Notes: generated by a model from the sequence alone, not told the origin. DNA of 64,000 nt from Proteles cristata cristata (GCA_017311185.1 JAESUZ010003297.1:62001-126000), one strand, 5' to 3'. Shown: positions 1 through 30,899, counted from the first letter of the stretch. Numbers and translations are program-made.

Positions 1-57
1 TCTGAGTTCAAACCCCATGTTGGGGCTAGAGTTTACTTAATGTAAAGTAAAAATAAT
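1..57 (+). mobile_element. 3' end of a CAN-SINE, cut by the window edge
   Basis: Starts at the B-box-like 'gagttcaaaccccatgttgg' and runs through an A-rich tail; an (AAAC)n run follows at about 82-110. Confidence 0.5.
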
Positions 58-245
58 GTCATTTGAGACCAGGATTTTAAAACAAACAAACAAACAAACA
101 AACAAAACAACCTGGGTGGAAGAGCAAAGTTTCTTCTGTCAACTGTTTAGATACCTTAATCCTTACTCCTGACTTTGCCAGTTTCCAGAAATCAAGAGTT
201 TCAAATTGTCTAAATATCCAAATAACAACCATGAAAAGAGAATGT

Positions 246-432
246 TTTTAATGCTTATTTATTTTGAGAGAAAGAGTGCTTGCACAAGTGAGGGAAGAGA
301 CAGAGAGAGAGAGAGGGAGAACTCCAAGCAGGCTCTGCACTGTCAGCATAGAGCTGAACACAGGGCTCGATCTCATGAATGATGAGATCGTGACCTGAGC
401 TGAAATCAAGAGTCAGACACTTAACTGACTGA
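246..432 (-). mobile_element. CAN-SINE, antisense
   Basis: Reverse-orientation element: 'tatttattttgagagaaaga' (tail side), GA-rich tract, 'ctcatgaatgatgagatcgt', then the head 'gacacttaactgactgag'. Confidence 0.85.
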
Positions 433-589
433 GTTCAAGCCCGGTGTCAGGTTCTGTACTGACAGCACGGGGCCTGGAGCCTGCTTTGAGTTCTATGTCT
501 CCCTCTCTTTCTGTCCCTCCCCTGCTCACACTCTGTCTCTCTCTCACTCTCAAAATTAAACAAACATTAAAAATTTTTTTATAAAAACA
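433..589 (+). mobile_element. CAN-SINE, sense, lacking its head
   Basis: Begins at 'ttcaagcccggtgtcaggtt', then the CT tract and an AAACATTAAAAA tail. It abuts the antisense copy head-to-head. Confidence 0.8.
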
Positions 590-2086
590 GATAAATAAAC
601 AGGATGGGAGGCTTCATTAGGTAAGGCAATTGGGGAAGTGAGATGTGAGTCAAGACCTGAAGAATGAGAAGGAACCAACCATGGGAAGAACATTCCAGCA
701 GAGTGTATGCTAGCACAGAGGCCTAAGGTAAGAAAGAGCTTAACATGTGCTGGGAACAAAGGGAGGCATGATGAGCTGTGGAAAGATGGAGGTGGATAAG
801 ATCCAGAATATTTAGTGGCATTAGGTGATTTTACACCCCTGTAAAGAAGAGTTGTAAGCAGACAAATGATGAGATCTGTAAGACATAGGATGTATACAGT
901 TTAGAAAGCTGACATACACTCCATACCCTTTTTGGGGCTAGGTAACTCTGTTAGAACTGAGACAGTGCTCTAGTTTCTTTGCCATACATATGGTTGATTC
1001 CCTTTAGAGGCCTTTTATAGACTTCCTTATCACCAACTGTGTGACAACTGGTCATCGTAGCTGCTTTGTCTCCTTCAGATGGGGTTCCTCCCCAGGTGAC
1101 TCAGGACCTTAGGATCCAAAGATTCCAAGGCCAGGGACTTGATATAGTTAGATGGAGAAGAATGCTTCTTTGAGAAATTGATTTGTGGCATGTAGATGAG
1201 AAAAGCCATGTGACATTCTGTTTCTTAGCACATAACCGAGCTTATCTGTCTTCTCCACACGGATGTTTGCCTAGGAGAGACAATTTAGATGCTTCTCAAT
1301 TTCAGCAATGGCAGAGCTGAGTGATGCATCCAACTTGTTCATATTCTCAACAAACATTTATTAAGCTTCTATGTATCAGGCCCTATGTTATAAAAGGCTG
1401 GAAAGAACCTTGTGTTAAGGTCTGGTGTCCTCCAGCTGTCTTCAAATTATAGAATGGACCATCAAATGAAGGCATGATTAGATCATTAATTAAAGGTAGA
1501 TAGACCATGCATTTCCATAACCTTCTTTTCTTTGTATGTGAGCTCTTTTCTGCACATCTGTCCTAGGATCAGAGGTAAACTGATCTTGAATTTGAGCTAC
1601 TGTGTGCTTCCATGAGGTCATATGATGGTCCCTCTTTCTCCCTTTCTTTTATTACCCACTCCATAATCCTTCAGCTCTGCTGAATAAATATTTATTCAAC
1701 AGCCACTGTGTGGTCAGCCCCGTACTGGGTACTGGGGATCCAGAGAGTGGTGAATAACACAATACTGTCCTTGGATTCATAAAGCTGTGAGTCTTTAATT
1801 TTGGATTTTGTCTGGGACTTTGTTTTGGATTGTCTCTCAGTGAGTTTCTTCTTGTTTGAAATATAATCAACTCTGAAAACATACTTTTTGATATTTCCTG
1901 GGAGTCCCTGGGATCTTAGAAATATTGTTGGAATTTAGATTTCTTAAATTGGGGGCATATATAAATTTGTTTATAATGGGCTATGAGTTCAAAAATCAAG
2001 TATTAAGATTTAGAGTATTTGTGGGTTGATAAGTAAGGATCCAGTAAAATCTTAAGTAAAATAAGTTGGTTCTGGTAGATGTGTGA

Positions 2087-2278
2087 TTTTTTTTTTTTAA
2101 GGTTATTTATTTTGAGAGAAAGAGAGAGTGAGCAGGTGAGGGGCAGAGAAGAGAGGGAGAGAATCCTAAACAGGAGCCTACGGAACTGGACACAGGCACA
2201 GTCTCATGAACCTTGAGATCATGACCTGAGCCAAAACCAAGAGTTGGACACTTAACCCACTGAGCCACCCAGGTGCCC
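2087..2278 (-). mobile_element. CAN-SINE, antisense
   Basis: T-rich tail, 'gagagtgagcaggtgagggg', 'ccttgagatcatgacctgag' and a terminal 'gagccacccaggtgccc' head. Confidence 0.9.
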
Positions 2279-2312
2279 TCTAAGGGCTTATTTTAAAAAT
2301 TAAAAATAAATC

Positions 2313-2619
2313 GGGGCACCTGGGTGGCTCAGTGGGTTAGGCGTCCAACTTCAGCTCAGGTCATGATCTTGAGGTTTGTGAGTTGGAGCCCCGTATCCAG
2401 CTCTGTGCTGACAGCTCAGAGCCTGGAGTCTGCTTCTAATTCTGTGTCTGTCTGTCTCCCTCCCTCCCTTCCTCTCCCTCTCTCTCCCTCCCTCCCTCCC
2501 TTCCTCTCTCCCTCCCTCTCTGTCTCTGTCTCTCTTTTTCTCTCTCTCTCTGCCCCTCCCCCATTCGCACCCTGTCTCTCTCTCTCTTAAATATAAACAT
2601 TTTTTTAAAACGTTAAAAA
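2313..2619 (+). mobile_element. CAN-SINE, sense, expanded CT tract
   Basis: Complete head GGGGCACCTGGGTGGCTCAG, body, a long (CCCT/TCTC) tract from about 2452 to 2587, and a tail AAATATAAACATTTTT. Confidence 0.9.
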
Positions 2620-2621
2620 TT

Positions 2622-2835
2622 GGAGCACCTGGGTGGCTCAGTTGGTTAAGCGTCTGACTTCCGGCTCAGGTCATGATCTCACGGCTGGTGGGTTCGAGCT
2701 CCGGCTGGTGGGTTCGAGCCCCGTGTCCGGCTCTGTGCTGACTGCCAGCTCAGAGCCTGGAGCCTATTTCAGATTCTGTATCTCTCTCTCTCTGACCCTC
2801 CCCTGCTCATTCTCTCTCTCTCTCTGACCCTCCCC

Positions 2836-2904
<69 letters not shown>
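2622..2904 (+). mobile_element. CAN-SINE, sense, with internal duplications and (TC)n end
   Basis: Head GGAGCACCTGGGTGGCTCAG. The 'ggctggtgggttcgagc' segment is present twice (about 2683-2719), and so is the 'tgaccctcccctgctcattc' segment (about 2793 and 2825). It ends in a pure (TC)n run at 2843-2904 in place of an A tail. Confidence 0.9.
2843..2904 (+). repeat. (TC)n microsatellite, about 31 units
   Basis: Uninterrupted TC dinucleotides at the end of a SINE; probably length-polymorphic. Confidence 0.95.
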
Positions 2905-2907
<3 letters not shown>

Positions 2908-3342
2908 TTACAGGTTACAGAGAGATGAAGAGACATGCCAGAAAGAAAGAAAGGAAGGAACCTGCCCTAGGTTATATGTAATTCATGGCAGAGTGAGAAC
3001 CAGAACCTTGGTCTCCACATCCAGAGTCATGCAGTCATTACTTTTCTCACTGTTCTTTGGTTCATGCTGACTTTGCCTTCTTAGTCCTTTTACTGCTTTG
3101 GGATCAGCATAGTAGTTCCCATTTCCAGGAATCTTTTTTGTATAGTCACTCCCTTCCCTTATATAATCCAACTGTTCCCTTAGTATTTGCTGCTAACCTT
3201 ATTCTAGCTCTTGCTGCTTACTGAACTTTTATTTACTCATATGTTTGTAGACGTTAATGCCCCTGTTCCTACCCCAGGTTTTACTTAGCAGGGTCTAATG
3301 TCTAGTACAGAGATAGATGCAGTAAATGGATAGCCCAGGTAA

Positions 3343-22732
<19,390 letters not shown>

Positions 22733-23457
22733 AGACATCACCGCCCATACCCCTCTGCCCTGTGGAGATGTGCATCGCATCCTATTCAGCGGGCCTCCAT
22801 GTGCCACCCTGTGGGTTTTCTTGGACACCCTGCCAGTGTTGAAGGGCTGTTGTGATGTTCTGAGGTGGGGCTCAGACTGGGTGCCCTGCTATGGATTGAG
22901 AGGCCCAGATAGTCCTCTGTCCGTCCTCAGCTTGCTGGTGCCAACAGAGGACACAGACTGCAAAGAGAAGCACAAACTCTGAGCCTTGATACTTGGACCC
23001 CGGAGACCTCGACTAACACATAAGGAGGCAGGATTCTTTCTCCCCTGCCCCACACACATTGGGAAAAGTTGGGACTCTTTCTGTAGCTGAGGTCACAGGC
23101 ACCCAGGACGAGGATGAGGTCCTGCCTTTGGCCCATTGTTGCCACGTGACCCTTAAGGCAAGCAGGTAGCATGTCCATAGTACTTGGTTGCGACTTTTGC
23201 ACTACATCCACTTTAGTTACTTGATGAGGTGGCTGTGGCCAGGGTGGCCCATCTGCTCTTCCCTGTTTCGTCCTTGCACGTGCTCCCTACCAGGCCCAGT
23301 AGGCACACCCATTTGGTCGAAACACAGCTTTTTACCATCGAGGTATGTGCCCGGGCCCTGTTCCTACCCCTCTTGGAGCCAGCCTTCAAGGTCGCCTGTG
23401 CCCCCACTCTTCCCCAACCTGGCTGGCAGGTTGCATGTTTCCATCCTGTTTGCCTCT

Positions 23458-23467
23458 TTTATTTAAT
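23458..23467 (-). terminator. B3GNT9: Possible B3GNT9 polyadenylation signal inside the PHAF1 3' UTR
   Basis: Read on the minus strand this is ATTAAATAAA, two overlapping poly(A) hexamers. I saw no AATAAA or ATTAAA on the minus strand between here and the B3GNT9 stop at 24910. If used, the B3GNT9 3' UTR would be about 1.45 kb and overlap PHAF1's. This is inference only. Confidence 0.4.
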
Positions 23468-24102
23468 GCCAAAGTTTTAGCCAAAGACATCTTCTTCCTT
23501 TTGTTGTTTTAGCATTCTGTTCTGCACTGTGGGCTGGCTCTCTTGCCCCAAGCCTGGGCAGTGTCCCCTGGCCAGGCCTATTCATGGTTCAAGGCCTGTG
23601 GGGATTCAAGGAAAGCTGGGCTGCTGAGTCTTTTCATGGGTCTTGCTAAGGAAAGTAGCATATGTGCTTTAAAAATAATCCTTTTGAAAAGAATTGAGAA
23701 GAGAAATGTATAATTTTATCCCATTTTTAATATTTTGGTCTAGCAACTTGTGATACATAGATGACAATTTTGTGAGTTTTTCAAATGTGTGTACATATTT
23801 TTGTAAATATGACTCTTTTGTAATTAACTCATGTACAGCCTCATCCTGTAGAGTTTAACAATGAATGTGCAGGGGACCTGCCCCAGGCTCCTAAGTGATT
23901 CCTGGGCTTACAGCCAGGCTTGTGTGGCGCTCCCATAACTCTGTGACTGACTGGTGTCTTCCTATTTGGACTGTGGCCTGGCCTGAGACCCCACCTCCAC
24001 CCACCCCTCCACCCCATATATATCCCACTGTTGGGGCAGCCAGGACTATTCCCATCCTCCTAGAATAGGGGAACTTTCTTCATGCCCTACCCATACCCCT
24101 CC

Positions 24103-24170
24103 AATAAAGACCTACGCCCTCAGCAGCTGCTCACCATGTGCCGTTGCTGGGATGTTTGTACTAAAATAAA
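24103..24170 (+). terminator. PHAF1: PHAF1 polyadenylation signals (two AATAAA)
   Basis: Two AATAAA hexamers at 24103-24108 and 24165-24170 lie about 1.4 kb past the PHAF1 stop codon. The second is followed by a GT-rich stretch (about 24171-24205) typical of a cleavage-site downstream element. Which is used is not shown by sequence. Confidence 0.75.
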
Positions 24171-24909
24171 CATGGGGGTGTTGATTTTTGAGAAAGTTGG
24201 TGGTTGAAGAATATGGCAAGTTTTATGGTGGAGTCATCTTCGTTTCCTTGGCTCCTCTGAGTGGGGCAGCACAGCCTCTAGTTAGGAGACTGGCATTGTT
24301 GTGTGGGTGAAAGTTCTTCTGCAGTGGGGAGACTCTAGGTAGGACCATACACTCAGTTGTCCCTGTGTGCCTCTGTCTCTGGTGTTCCAGCCAGACCAGG
24401 GCCCAGGAGGGGATGGCATCAGGAAAGGAGACTTCAGAAGATCTAAAGATCTTTCCAGGGCTGAAAAAGGCACAGGTGGGAAGCAAAATGCCTGCCAGTT
24501 CTGTGAGGTCTGAGGCCGGCCCTCACAACCTCCTCAAGCCTTGAAAAAACCCTGCATTTGCAGCCTTCTAGGGCTTCCAAACCAAGGACTATGGCTAGAT
24601 TACATGAGCCTCTACCACCATCCATCCCAGCTCCCAAAAACCTACTTGGTAGTAGGAGGACCAAATGTGTCCCTGTTTGGCAGAGCCCGGTGCTCTTTGG
24701 CCTCAGCCCTGGCTGTCTCAAAGGGCTACCATTCGATTTGTTCCATGCCAGCAGGAGCCAAGCACAATCTTATTTTCTTGGGGCCCTGTGGAGGCCAAAC
24801 TCCTGGTGAAATGGGGCTAGATATCTCTTCTGCCTCTGGGAAAGAACTACATACACGGCAATAATCATCCTGGATCTGAGTGAAGGGGATCTTGGGGCCA
24901 TGAAGGTGA

Positions 24910-26124
24910 CTAGGAGTCCCACTGGAAAGAGCCAGCAGCGGCAGGCCAAGGACGCGCACAGGATGGACCGTGGGGCCCGTTCAGCAGGCGCCACATAAGC
25001 CAGATGTCAGCCGCCGAGAGCCCGTGCACTACAACTAGCTCCCGGTAAAAGCAGGGGTCAAAGGTGCTCAGGTGCGGCGCGGCTGAAGGACGAGGGATGC
25101 CAAAAGTGCGGAAAGCAGGGTGAGGCTCCGGTGTGAGCCGAAGACGCTGTAGACACATGCCCAGAAAGACGTCGTCAATGGGGAAAAGCTCAACCTGTGC
25201 ACAGGCGCCAGCCAGGCGACGCAGTGTAACACCTGAAAGCACAAAGCCGCCACCACCAGCGTATGCAGGGTAGGCGGGCAAGCCGTACACAGCCTCCGGG
25301 ATGTAGTATTTGCTGGCCCGCGCGCGGATTGGTCGCGCCTGCACAATCACGTCACCTGCAAGCAGGTCCTGCTCCGGGTCCCGCGGCGCCAGGAACTCCA
25401 GCAGGTTTCCCACGTGCACAAATACATCTGCATCGCCCTTAAAGACGAAGCGCACTTCGGGACAGTAGGTCGAGGCCCAGGCCAGGAAGTGGATCTCCTT
25501 GAGCGTTAGGTTGAAGAAAGTGTCGTCAAAAGCCCAGAGTAGGATGTCCGCATACGCGCGGCTCTCTGCACGCAGCAGAGCTGGCCAGTGGGTTCGCGTG
25601 CCCTCCCCCTCCGCGTCTGCCCCGTCAGTGCCCGTGCCCCTGGGCACGCCCAGCAAGAACACGCGGCGAACGAGCGCACCCTGCACACGACCCTCAGCAC
25701 CCCACGTCTGGCGCACGGCTTGGCGCCGCTCGAAGTCCGCCGCCACGGACTTGACTGCGATGAGCAAGTCAGGTCCACCTTCAGGTGCGCCATCTCCTCG
25801 GCATTTGTGTGGCTGATTAATGAGCAGGGGGAAGCGCCGCTGGTCCTTGGCGCGTAGGTAGCGGCCAAAGTCAAAGGGTCCCGTGGGTGTGGGCGGCTCC
25901 GGTGTGTCCCCTTCGTAGGCCAGAGGGGCGGGGGCGGCGCCTGCGTCCGGTGCCTGGAAGACTCGGAGGCCCGGGGTAGGCGCTGCCCCTACTTTCTCTT
26001 GAGCTCGGGGTGCGCTGGTCGTCGGGGCCGTGCCCTCGCGCTGTGTGTAGAGCAGGAGGCCGAGGGCGGCGCCGAGGAGCAGCGTGAGCGACGCGTCCCC
26101 GCGTAGGCGCAGCCTCCGCCTCAT
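24910..26124 (-). CDS. B3GNT9: B3GNT9, beta-1,3-N-acetylglucosaminyltransferase family member
   Basis: A single coding exon of 404 codons plus TAG. The start is the ATG at 26122-26124 (MRRRLRLRG...). An in-frame GTG five codons upstream is not a likely start. It is a type II Golgi protein of glycosyltransferase family GT31: short basic cytoplasmic tail, signal anchor around residues 11-27 (leucine/alanine-rich), Pro-rich stem, then the catalytic domain. Family motifs visible are [10 protein letters not shown] (about 133-142), the metal-binding D-A-D in FKGDADVF (about 232-234), and FPIDDVFLG. One N-glycosylation sequon (NLT) is near residue 205. By family, it is expected to transfer GlcNAc in beta-1,3 linkage to galactose-terminated acceptors; the acceptor of this member is not shown by sequence. 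Upstream on the minus strand a good acceptor (exon edge 26150) implies a non-coding first exon. Usual length is about 402 aa, so this copy is intact. Confidence 0.95.
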   Translation of the reverse strand: MRRRLRLRGDASLTLLLGAALGLLLYTQREGTAPTTSAPRAQEKVGAAPTPGLRVFQAPDAGAAPAPLAYEGDTPEPPTPTGPFDFGRYLRAKDQRRFPLLINQPHKCRGDGAPEGGPDLLIAVKSVAADFERRQAVRQTWGAEGRVQGALVRRVFLLGVPRGTGTDGADAEGEGTRTHWPALLRAESRAYADILLWAFDDTFFNLTLKEIHFLAWASTYCPEVRFVFKGDADVFVHVGNLLEFLAPRDPEQDLLAGDVIVQARPIRARASKYYIPEAVYGLPAYPAYAGGGGFVLSGVTLRRLAGACAQVELFPIDDVFLGMCLQRLRLTPEPHPAFRTFGIPRPSAAPHLSTFDPCFYRELVVVHGLSAADIWLMWRLLNGPHGPSCARPWPAAAGSFQWDS

Positions 26125-26130
26125 GTCCGC

Positions 26131-26800
26131 GTGGCTCACGCCCCCGCCCCCTGCGGAGAGACTCAGTCAGGGGCTCCCGATGTGGAAGCCAGCGGTTGGT
26201 GGGGGGGCTCCCGTTAACGCTCTCCCCAGGGGAGGGGTCTGCGACTACAAGCGGAGGGTCTCCGCTACCAGCCATTCATCCCCCTCCGGCGTTTTCCTGT
26301 TCCGGCCGTGGCACACACTCCCGCTCCCCGACTGGGATGGGCACCCTGAAGGGGTTGGAAGTTCCCTCTAATAGCCAATTCCACCCCTCAACGCCGGCCC
26401 AGGACGGTTCCTCAAGGCCGGGAGACTCGGAGCCTCGGCCCCATTCCCCGCCTGCCCTTCCCGCGCCAAAGCCGAATCCCTTCCACCCCTCCCTACCCAC
26501 CACGTCGGTCCTTTGGATCCCGACACTCACTCTTGTCCCTTGGGAGCGGCGCGGCCCCGGACGCCAGGGCCTCCGGGGCTCAGCGCAGGGTCCCAAGGGC
26601 AGCCATGAACCCGGCCTGGGCCAAATGCAGCGTTGGCAGGAAGGGCCTCCCCCGCCCCCCCAAGGCCGCTGCCACGTGACCCTCCAGCTGTGCGCTCCCG
26701 GACATCTGGATTTCAGCTCCGCCCTGGCGTCTCCGGGAGCGCTGTCTCCAAGTGGAGAACTAATCGCTGAGAGGGATCCCCACAGGCATCTCTCCGGGAA
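26131..26800 (-). promoter_or_regulatory. B3GNT9: B3GNT9 promoter region and likely non-coding exon 1 (CpG island)
   Basis: A CpG- and GC-rich block immediately upstream of B3GNT9. On the minus strand a donor (aga|gtgagtg, exon edge 26531) pairs with the acceptor next to 26150, giving a predicted 380-bp intron between a non-coding exon 1 and the coding exon. An E-box CACGTG is at 26673-26678 and several CCGCCC GC boxes lie nearby. The transcription start was not determined. Confidence 0.55.
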
Positions 26801-28192
26801 GGCCTGAGAAGGTGGGTTCTGGTCTGGGCGTGGGCTCAAACACCCCAAATCTGCCTTTATGCGGGGGCAGGAAGAAACATTAGCCTCTCTGGTTAATCTC
26901 CACACCCCCACCCCTTCGGAGTGAGGCAGGGGCTTGGCTGGTAGGAGCCCCGGACAGGCGGGTCCCAAATCCCTGAGGCCCGGCATCTTGGGCATCTACT
27001 TGGCCACTATCCCAGGCTATCCGTGGAAGATCCTCTCCTCAGCTCACCAGCAGCCCTGGTTCGATCAGGCAGGACCTATAAATTTTAAATGGCCCCCCCG
27101 GCCCGTGGCTGCCTCCTTACTCCTGATTCTACTATGCCCCCCGCCCCCACCTGCCAACACACATACACACCTAAGACAGGTCAATCAATTCTCACAACTC
27201 TGGTAGCAGCTCTCATTGCTCATGCCCAGGTGGGGACACTGCCCTTCAGGAAATTAAGTGACTTGCCCAGCATCATATAAGCAGAAAGTAAGAGCTTTGC
27301 CCCAGGTCTTCTGGAATTCAGTCTGGAACTCTTTCCTCTGCCCTCCCTTGCCCTCTCTCTCCATCCATCCACTAGGATACAGGACAGGAAGCCAACCCCA
27401 TCTGCTTTAACTTCACAGTGAGCATTTCAGTCTTTCCCCAGAGGCACCTCTTGGTCCCCCTGGTCCCTAGTGCCCCAAATCAGCATAGCCTCCTGCAGGC
27501 AGAAATAACCAAGCCTGGGTCACTGCAGGCCAGGCCAGACTGGCAGGAATGGTTCAGCTTGGGGGGTTCCTGAAGTAAGCCAATGAGCAAAGGGTTTGAT
27601 CTGGGACCCAGGTGGGCAGAGAGTTGTTCTGGAGATTGAAGGCCCCCATCTCAACAGACCACCCCACCCTCCATCCAGGTGACAAAAGCTGAAACTGAAG
27701 TCCTTCTTTACTCTCACTCATCCAGTGTCATTAGGCCTGTTACCTTTCATTCATCTTCAGTTGCTCCTAGTGTTCATCTCTTCCCTCCATCTCTGCTGCC
27801 GCTGCCCTAGCCTGCACCTTCTCTCTCCTCTCCTCCCCTCTCTCCCTCCGCCTCCCTCCCCACCAGCCTCCTATCCTTAACTCCCCAAACCCTCTAAATG
27901 CTTCTCCCTGGCCTCAGATAAAATCCAAACTCTGTAAAATGGCTCACCAGTCCCCAAGCTATCTGCCTCACACACTCACAACTAGTCTCTCTACAAGCCC
28001 ACCCACCCCTAGATGCAGCCATTCCAAACTTCTAACATTCTCTGTTCTAACATTCCCCAAGACCTCACCCTAGGCTGGCGATGCCCAGAATGTTGCCATT
28101 CTCTCAAATCCCCACCCTCTCATCTATTCACACTCATATATCAATCCCCAGAAGCCTAACCCCTATTTTTCACATCAAAAAACAGGTAATGT
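26801..28192. other. B3GNT9-TRADD intergenic stretch
   Basis: No gene recognised. The stretch holds a MIR-like fragment near 27.2-27.3 kb, a C-rich segment around 27.78-27.87 kb, and old L2-like sequence from about 27.73 kb. The longer open frames here are GC-driven and match no family I know. Confidence 0.6.
27175..27340 (+). repeat. MIR-like fragment
   Basis: 'caattctcacaactctggta', 'aggtggggacactgcccttc', 'aagtgacttgcccagcatca', 'aaagtaagagctttgcccca' follow MIR order. Confidence 0.55.
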
Positions 28193-28365
28193 TTTATTAC
28201 TGTTGCTTAATATTTGCAGTCCAACACTGAATATGAACTGGGGGGCAGGCAGTTTCATGTATCTTGTTCACCACAGTATTTGCAGCACCCAGGATGATGA
28301 GTAGGACACAGCAAGTGCTTAATGAGCAATTACTTGTTCAATGAGTGAAGAGGTAAGGGCTGGCC
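27730..28365 (+). repeat. L2-like LINE fragment
   Basis: 'gcctcagataaaatccaaac', 'ccaagctatctgcctcacac', 'ttcaccacagtatttgcagc' and 'tgcttaatgagcaattactt' match L2 3' layout. Diverged, so the boundary is approximate. Confidence 0.5.
28193..28198 (-). terminator. TRADD: Candidate TRADD polyadenylation signal
   Basis: AATAAA on the minus strand about 470 bp below the TRADD stop codon. No closer canonical hexamer was noticed. It lies within old L2-like sequence, so use is inferred. Confidence 0.5.
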
Positions 28366-28666
28366 AGAAGCCCTTCATTTGGGGGTAGGCAGACTGCTGC
28401 AGCAGGTCACCCTTGCACTCTGTCTGTGTCATAGTATTTGGAGCCAAATCCCCAATGGCACCCCAGTAGGCATGGTGGGTGCTTGCCCAACTCTTGGAGA
28501 AGGCAGTCAACACTGCCCAGCAGCTCCAACAGCTCAGCTAAGTGGTCTCAGAGTCCCATGGATGGACAGAGCTCAGCAGTAGCAGCAAAAGGGACTCTAG
28601 AGTCATCTAAGTGCTCCAAACCCTGGCTGAATAACTGGCCGATCGCCCCTTTCTCTGGTACTTAGC

Positions 28667-30712
28667 CTAGGCCAGGCCGCCATCGGGATTCGCCAGGCCC
28701 AGCAAGTCCTCTGCCAGGCTGGTGAGCTCGTTCTCCTCTAGTGCCTCTACCAGACGCTGCAGGGTGGCGCGACGGCCCTCGGCCTGCACGAAGCGCCGCA
28801 GCAGCTGGAAGGCCTGCTCGTACAGCCCATCGCGCTCGTACTCGTAGGCCAGTGAGTCGAGCGCCGGATCCCGCAGCGCACGACAGCCTCGCTGCAAGGA
28901 ACGCCCCACTTTGCGCCACTTGAGGCCTACTGAGCGCGCGAACTTCTGTTGGTCCTGCAGGTTCAGCGGCCGGTTCACTGCGAGGGGAATGGGAAGCAGA
29001 ATGAGCTCGGGGAGGCCAGGAGTGGTACCCTCCATTCCCACCCGGTGACTACCCGGCCCAGACCTTGCTCCTTCCTAAAACATCTTCCCAGTGACCCTGC
29101 TTTCGCCTCTCTGCGCGCGCCTCACCTATGGGCTGACCCTGGAACAGAAAAGTCTGGCCAGATGGAGGCGGGAGCGGCTTTTCCTCTGAGAGAGAAGTGT
29201 CCAGGGACTGCAAGGACGCCGGAGCGACCTCCACGTCGCTACCCTGGCCCCCCGAGCCGCATGTCAGATTCCGGAGAGCATCCTCCAACTCCGAGAGTTC
29301 CTCGTCCCGGAGCCGGTCAGGCTAGGGAGAGGAGTGGGGGTCGTCGGTGAATGTCTTAGACGCGGATCCCCGCTCCACCCCAACCTGGCCCCGGCCCAGC
29401 CGCACCTTTTGGGAGAAGATGCAACTCAAACAGCGCTCCTCATCCGTCAGCAAGGTGTCCAGCCGTTCCACGCCGGCGCGCAGCTCCAGTTGCAATGGCA
29501 CCGAATGCTGGGCGAGTGCCGCTGCCAAGCACTTTTGCAGCGCGGCGCGCAGCGCCCCCTCGCGGTAAGCGCGCAGGAAGCAGCTGCAGGGCTGGCGGCC
29601 GCAAAAACGCACCTGCACAATCAGCTGCGGATCACTGCGGTAGATCTTGAGCATCTGCAGCACTTCCGGGCTCCCAACACTCTCTGCAGAGGCGGACAGT
29701 CAGGTGACAAGTGGTCCCCATGCGGGGCCGTTCTCCAAGCGGCTGTAGTGGGGTGAAGCCCGCGCAGAATCCCTCCCTGTTTCTATCTCCCAGCTGGGAA
29801 ATAAAACTGGAATGCACACAGCAACAACCCAAACTGAAAACCAGAACCTATCACAGGGAGCACCGTAAGACAGAATGTGTGCCACCCCAGCCCCACCCTT
29901 GAAGCCTCAAATGAGGGTGGGCAAAGGGGACATTGGGAGAGGCTTTGCAGCACAGAGAGGGGTGTGTGCCCAGGGCTCCAAGCCTTCTGGGTGGGCAGCC
30001 GGCGGGGCAGCGGAGGAGGGAGATGTCTCAGGTCTTCAGGCTCCAACAACTGTGGCTCCCACTGCCCAGAAAGGAGGCGGATCCCCCAACCGGCTTCAGC
30101 TTCCTGTGGCCTCTGCCCTGAGATGGGAAAGGGGGGCCCAAAAGGTAGGTACTAGGGAGAGATCTTGGGCAAGGAGTGCTGCAGTGAGAGAGGAAAAGAA
30201 GAGAGACAGGCGCGATTACTAGAAAGCAGAGAGCTGGCTCGTCTGGGGGAGTAAAGAGCATCAAGCAGGTGGGGGGACGTTAGTGCTCATACAGGAAGAT
30301 CATATACAGACACGGGGACACATGTCTACACCCAAGGGCACACATGCATAAACAGAGAAGACAGACTTATGAAACCAGGCACCCCTCTCCCCTCCTCCCC
30401 TCTCCATCATGTCTTTTCTTAACACAGTGGTTAAGCATGGATCTACAGAGTTAAGGGAGTGGGGCCTCAGCCCCTGGCCCTGCCCACAAAGGCCCAAGCC
30501 CCACCCCTTCCTCTTCAAGTACCTGCGCACACTCCACCCCCCCCCCCCCACGGCCACGCACCTGCCAATGCAGTCCGCAGAGCCCTGTACACCGCCACCT
30601 TCTGCTGGGGGTGAGCGTAGGCATCAGACAGGACCACCTTGTCCAGCGAGGACTCCAAAAACAGGTATGCGCTGCCCACCCACTCCTCGAGTCCCTTTAG
30701 CCCAGTCGCCAT
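28667..30712 (-). CDS. TRADD: TRADD, TNF receptor-associated death domain adaptor
   Basis: Coding exons in transcript order: 30712-30562, 29683-29406, 29321-29126, 28977-28667 (stop TAG). Phases agree and sum to 311 aa (human about 312). The ATG at 30710-30712 gives [18 protein letters not shown]. Exons 1-2 encode the N-terminal alpha/beta domain that binds TRAF2 ([26 protein letters not shown]). The third coding exon holds an acidic stretch and a Pro/Ser linker. The last exon encodes the death domain (about residues 209-305), including [16 protein letters not shown] and [16 protein letters not shown]. Known role: cytosolic adaptor recruited by TNFR1, which brings in RIPK1, TRAF2 and FADD for NF-kB or caspase-8 signalling. 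The intron between coding exons 2 and 3 is only 84 bp. An acceptor 8 nt above the ATG (edge 30720) shows there is at least one non-coding 5' exon, probably in the 33.7-33.9 kb CpG region. Confidence 0.96.
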
Positions 30713-30899
30713 CTTGCCTCCTGGAGAGACAGATAGATATCCAGATCACCCCCAACCCAGCCCTGGAGGTAAGTATCCAGTCCTTCATGGCCCAGCTGTC
30801 CCCACCCAGCTAGCACACTTGTGAGGGGAAGTTCATCATCTCACAGGCAGTTCTTGTGCTTCCGGCTCTGCACAGCCCAGCCCAGCTCAGCCCAGACTT

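Noticed and set aside
1340..1770. Two stretches resembling a common mammalian 'aacaaacatttattaagc' repeat
   Set aside because: Too diverged and short to assign a family or boundaries.
2452..2904. Protein-like open frames rich in Ser/Pro/Leu across the CT-rich region
   Set aside because: They are translations of SINE and (TC)n repeats.
26125..26139. Extended B3GNT9 N-terminus beginning MSHAD
   Set aside because: The codon at 26137-26139 is GTG on the minus strand, not ATG. The ATG at 26122-26124 matches the family start.
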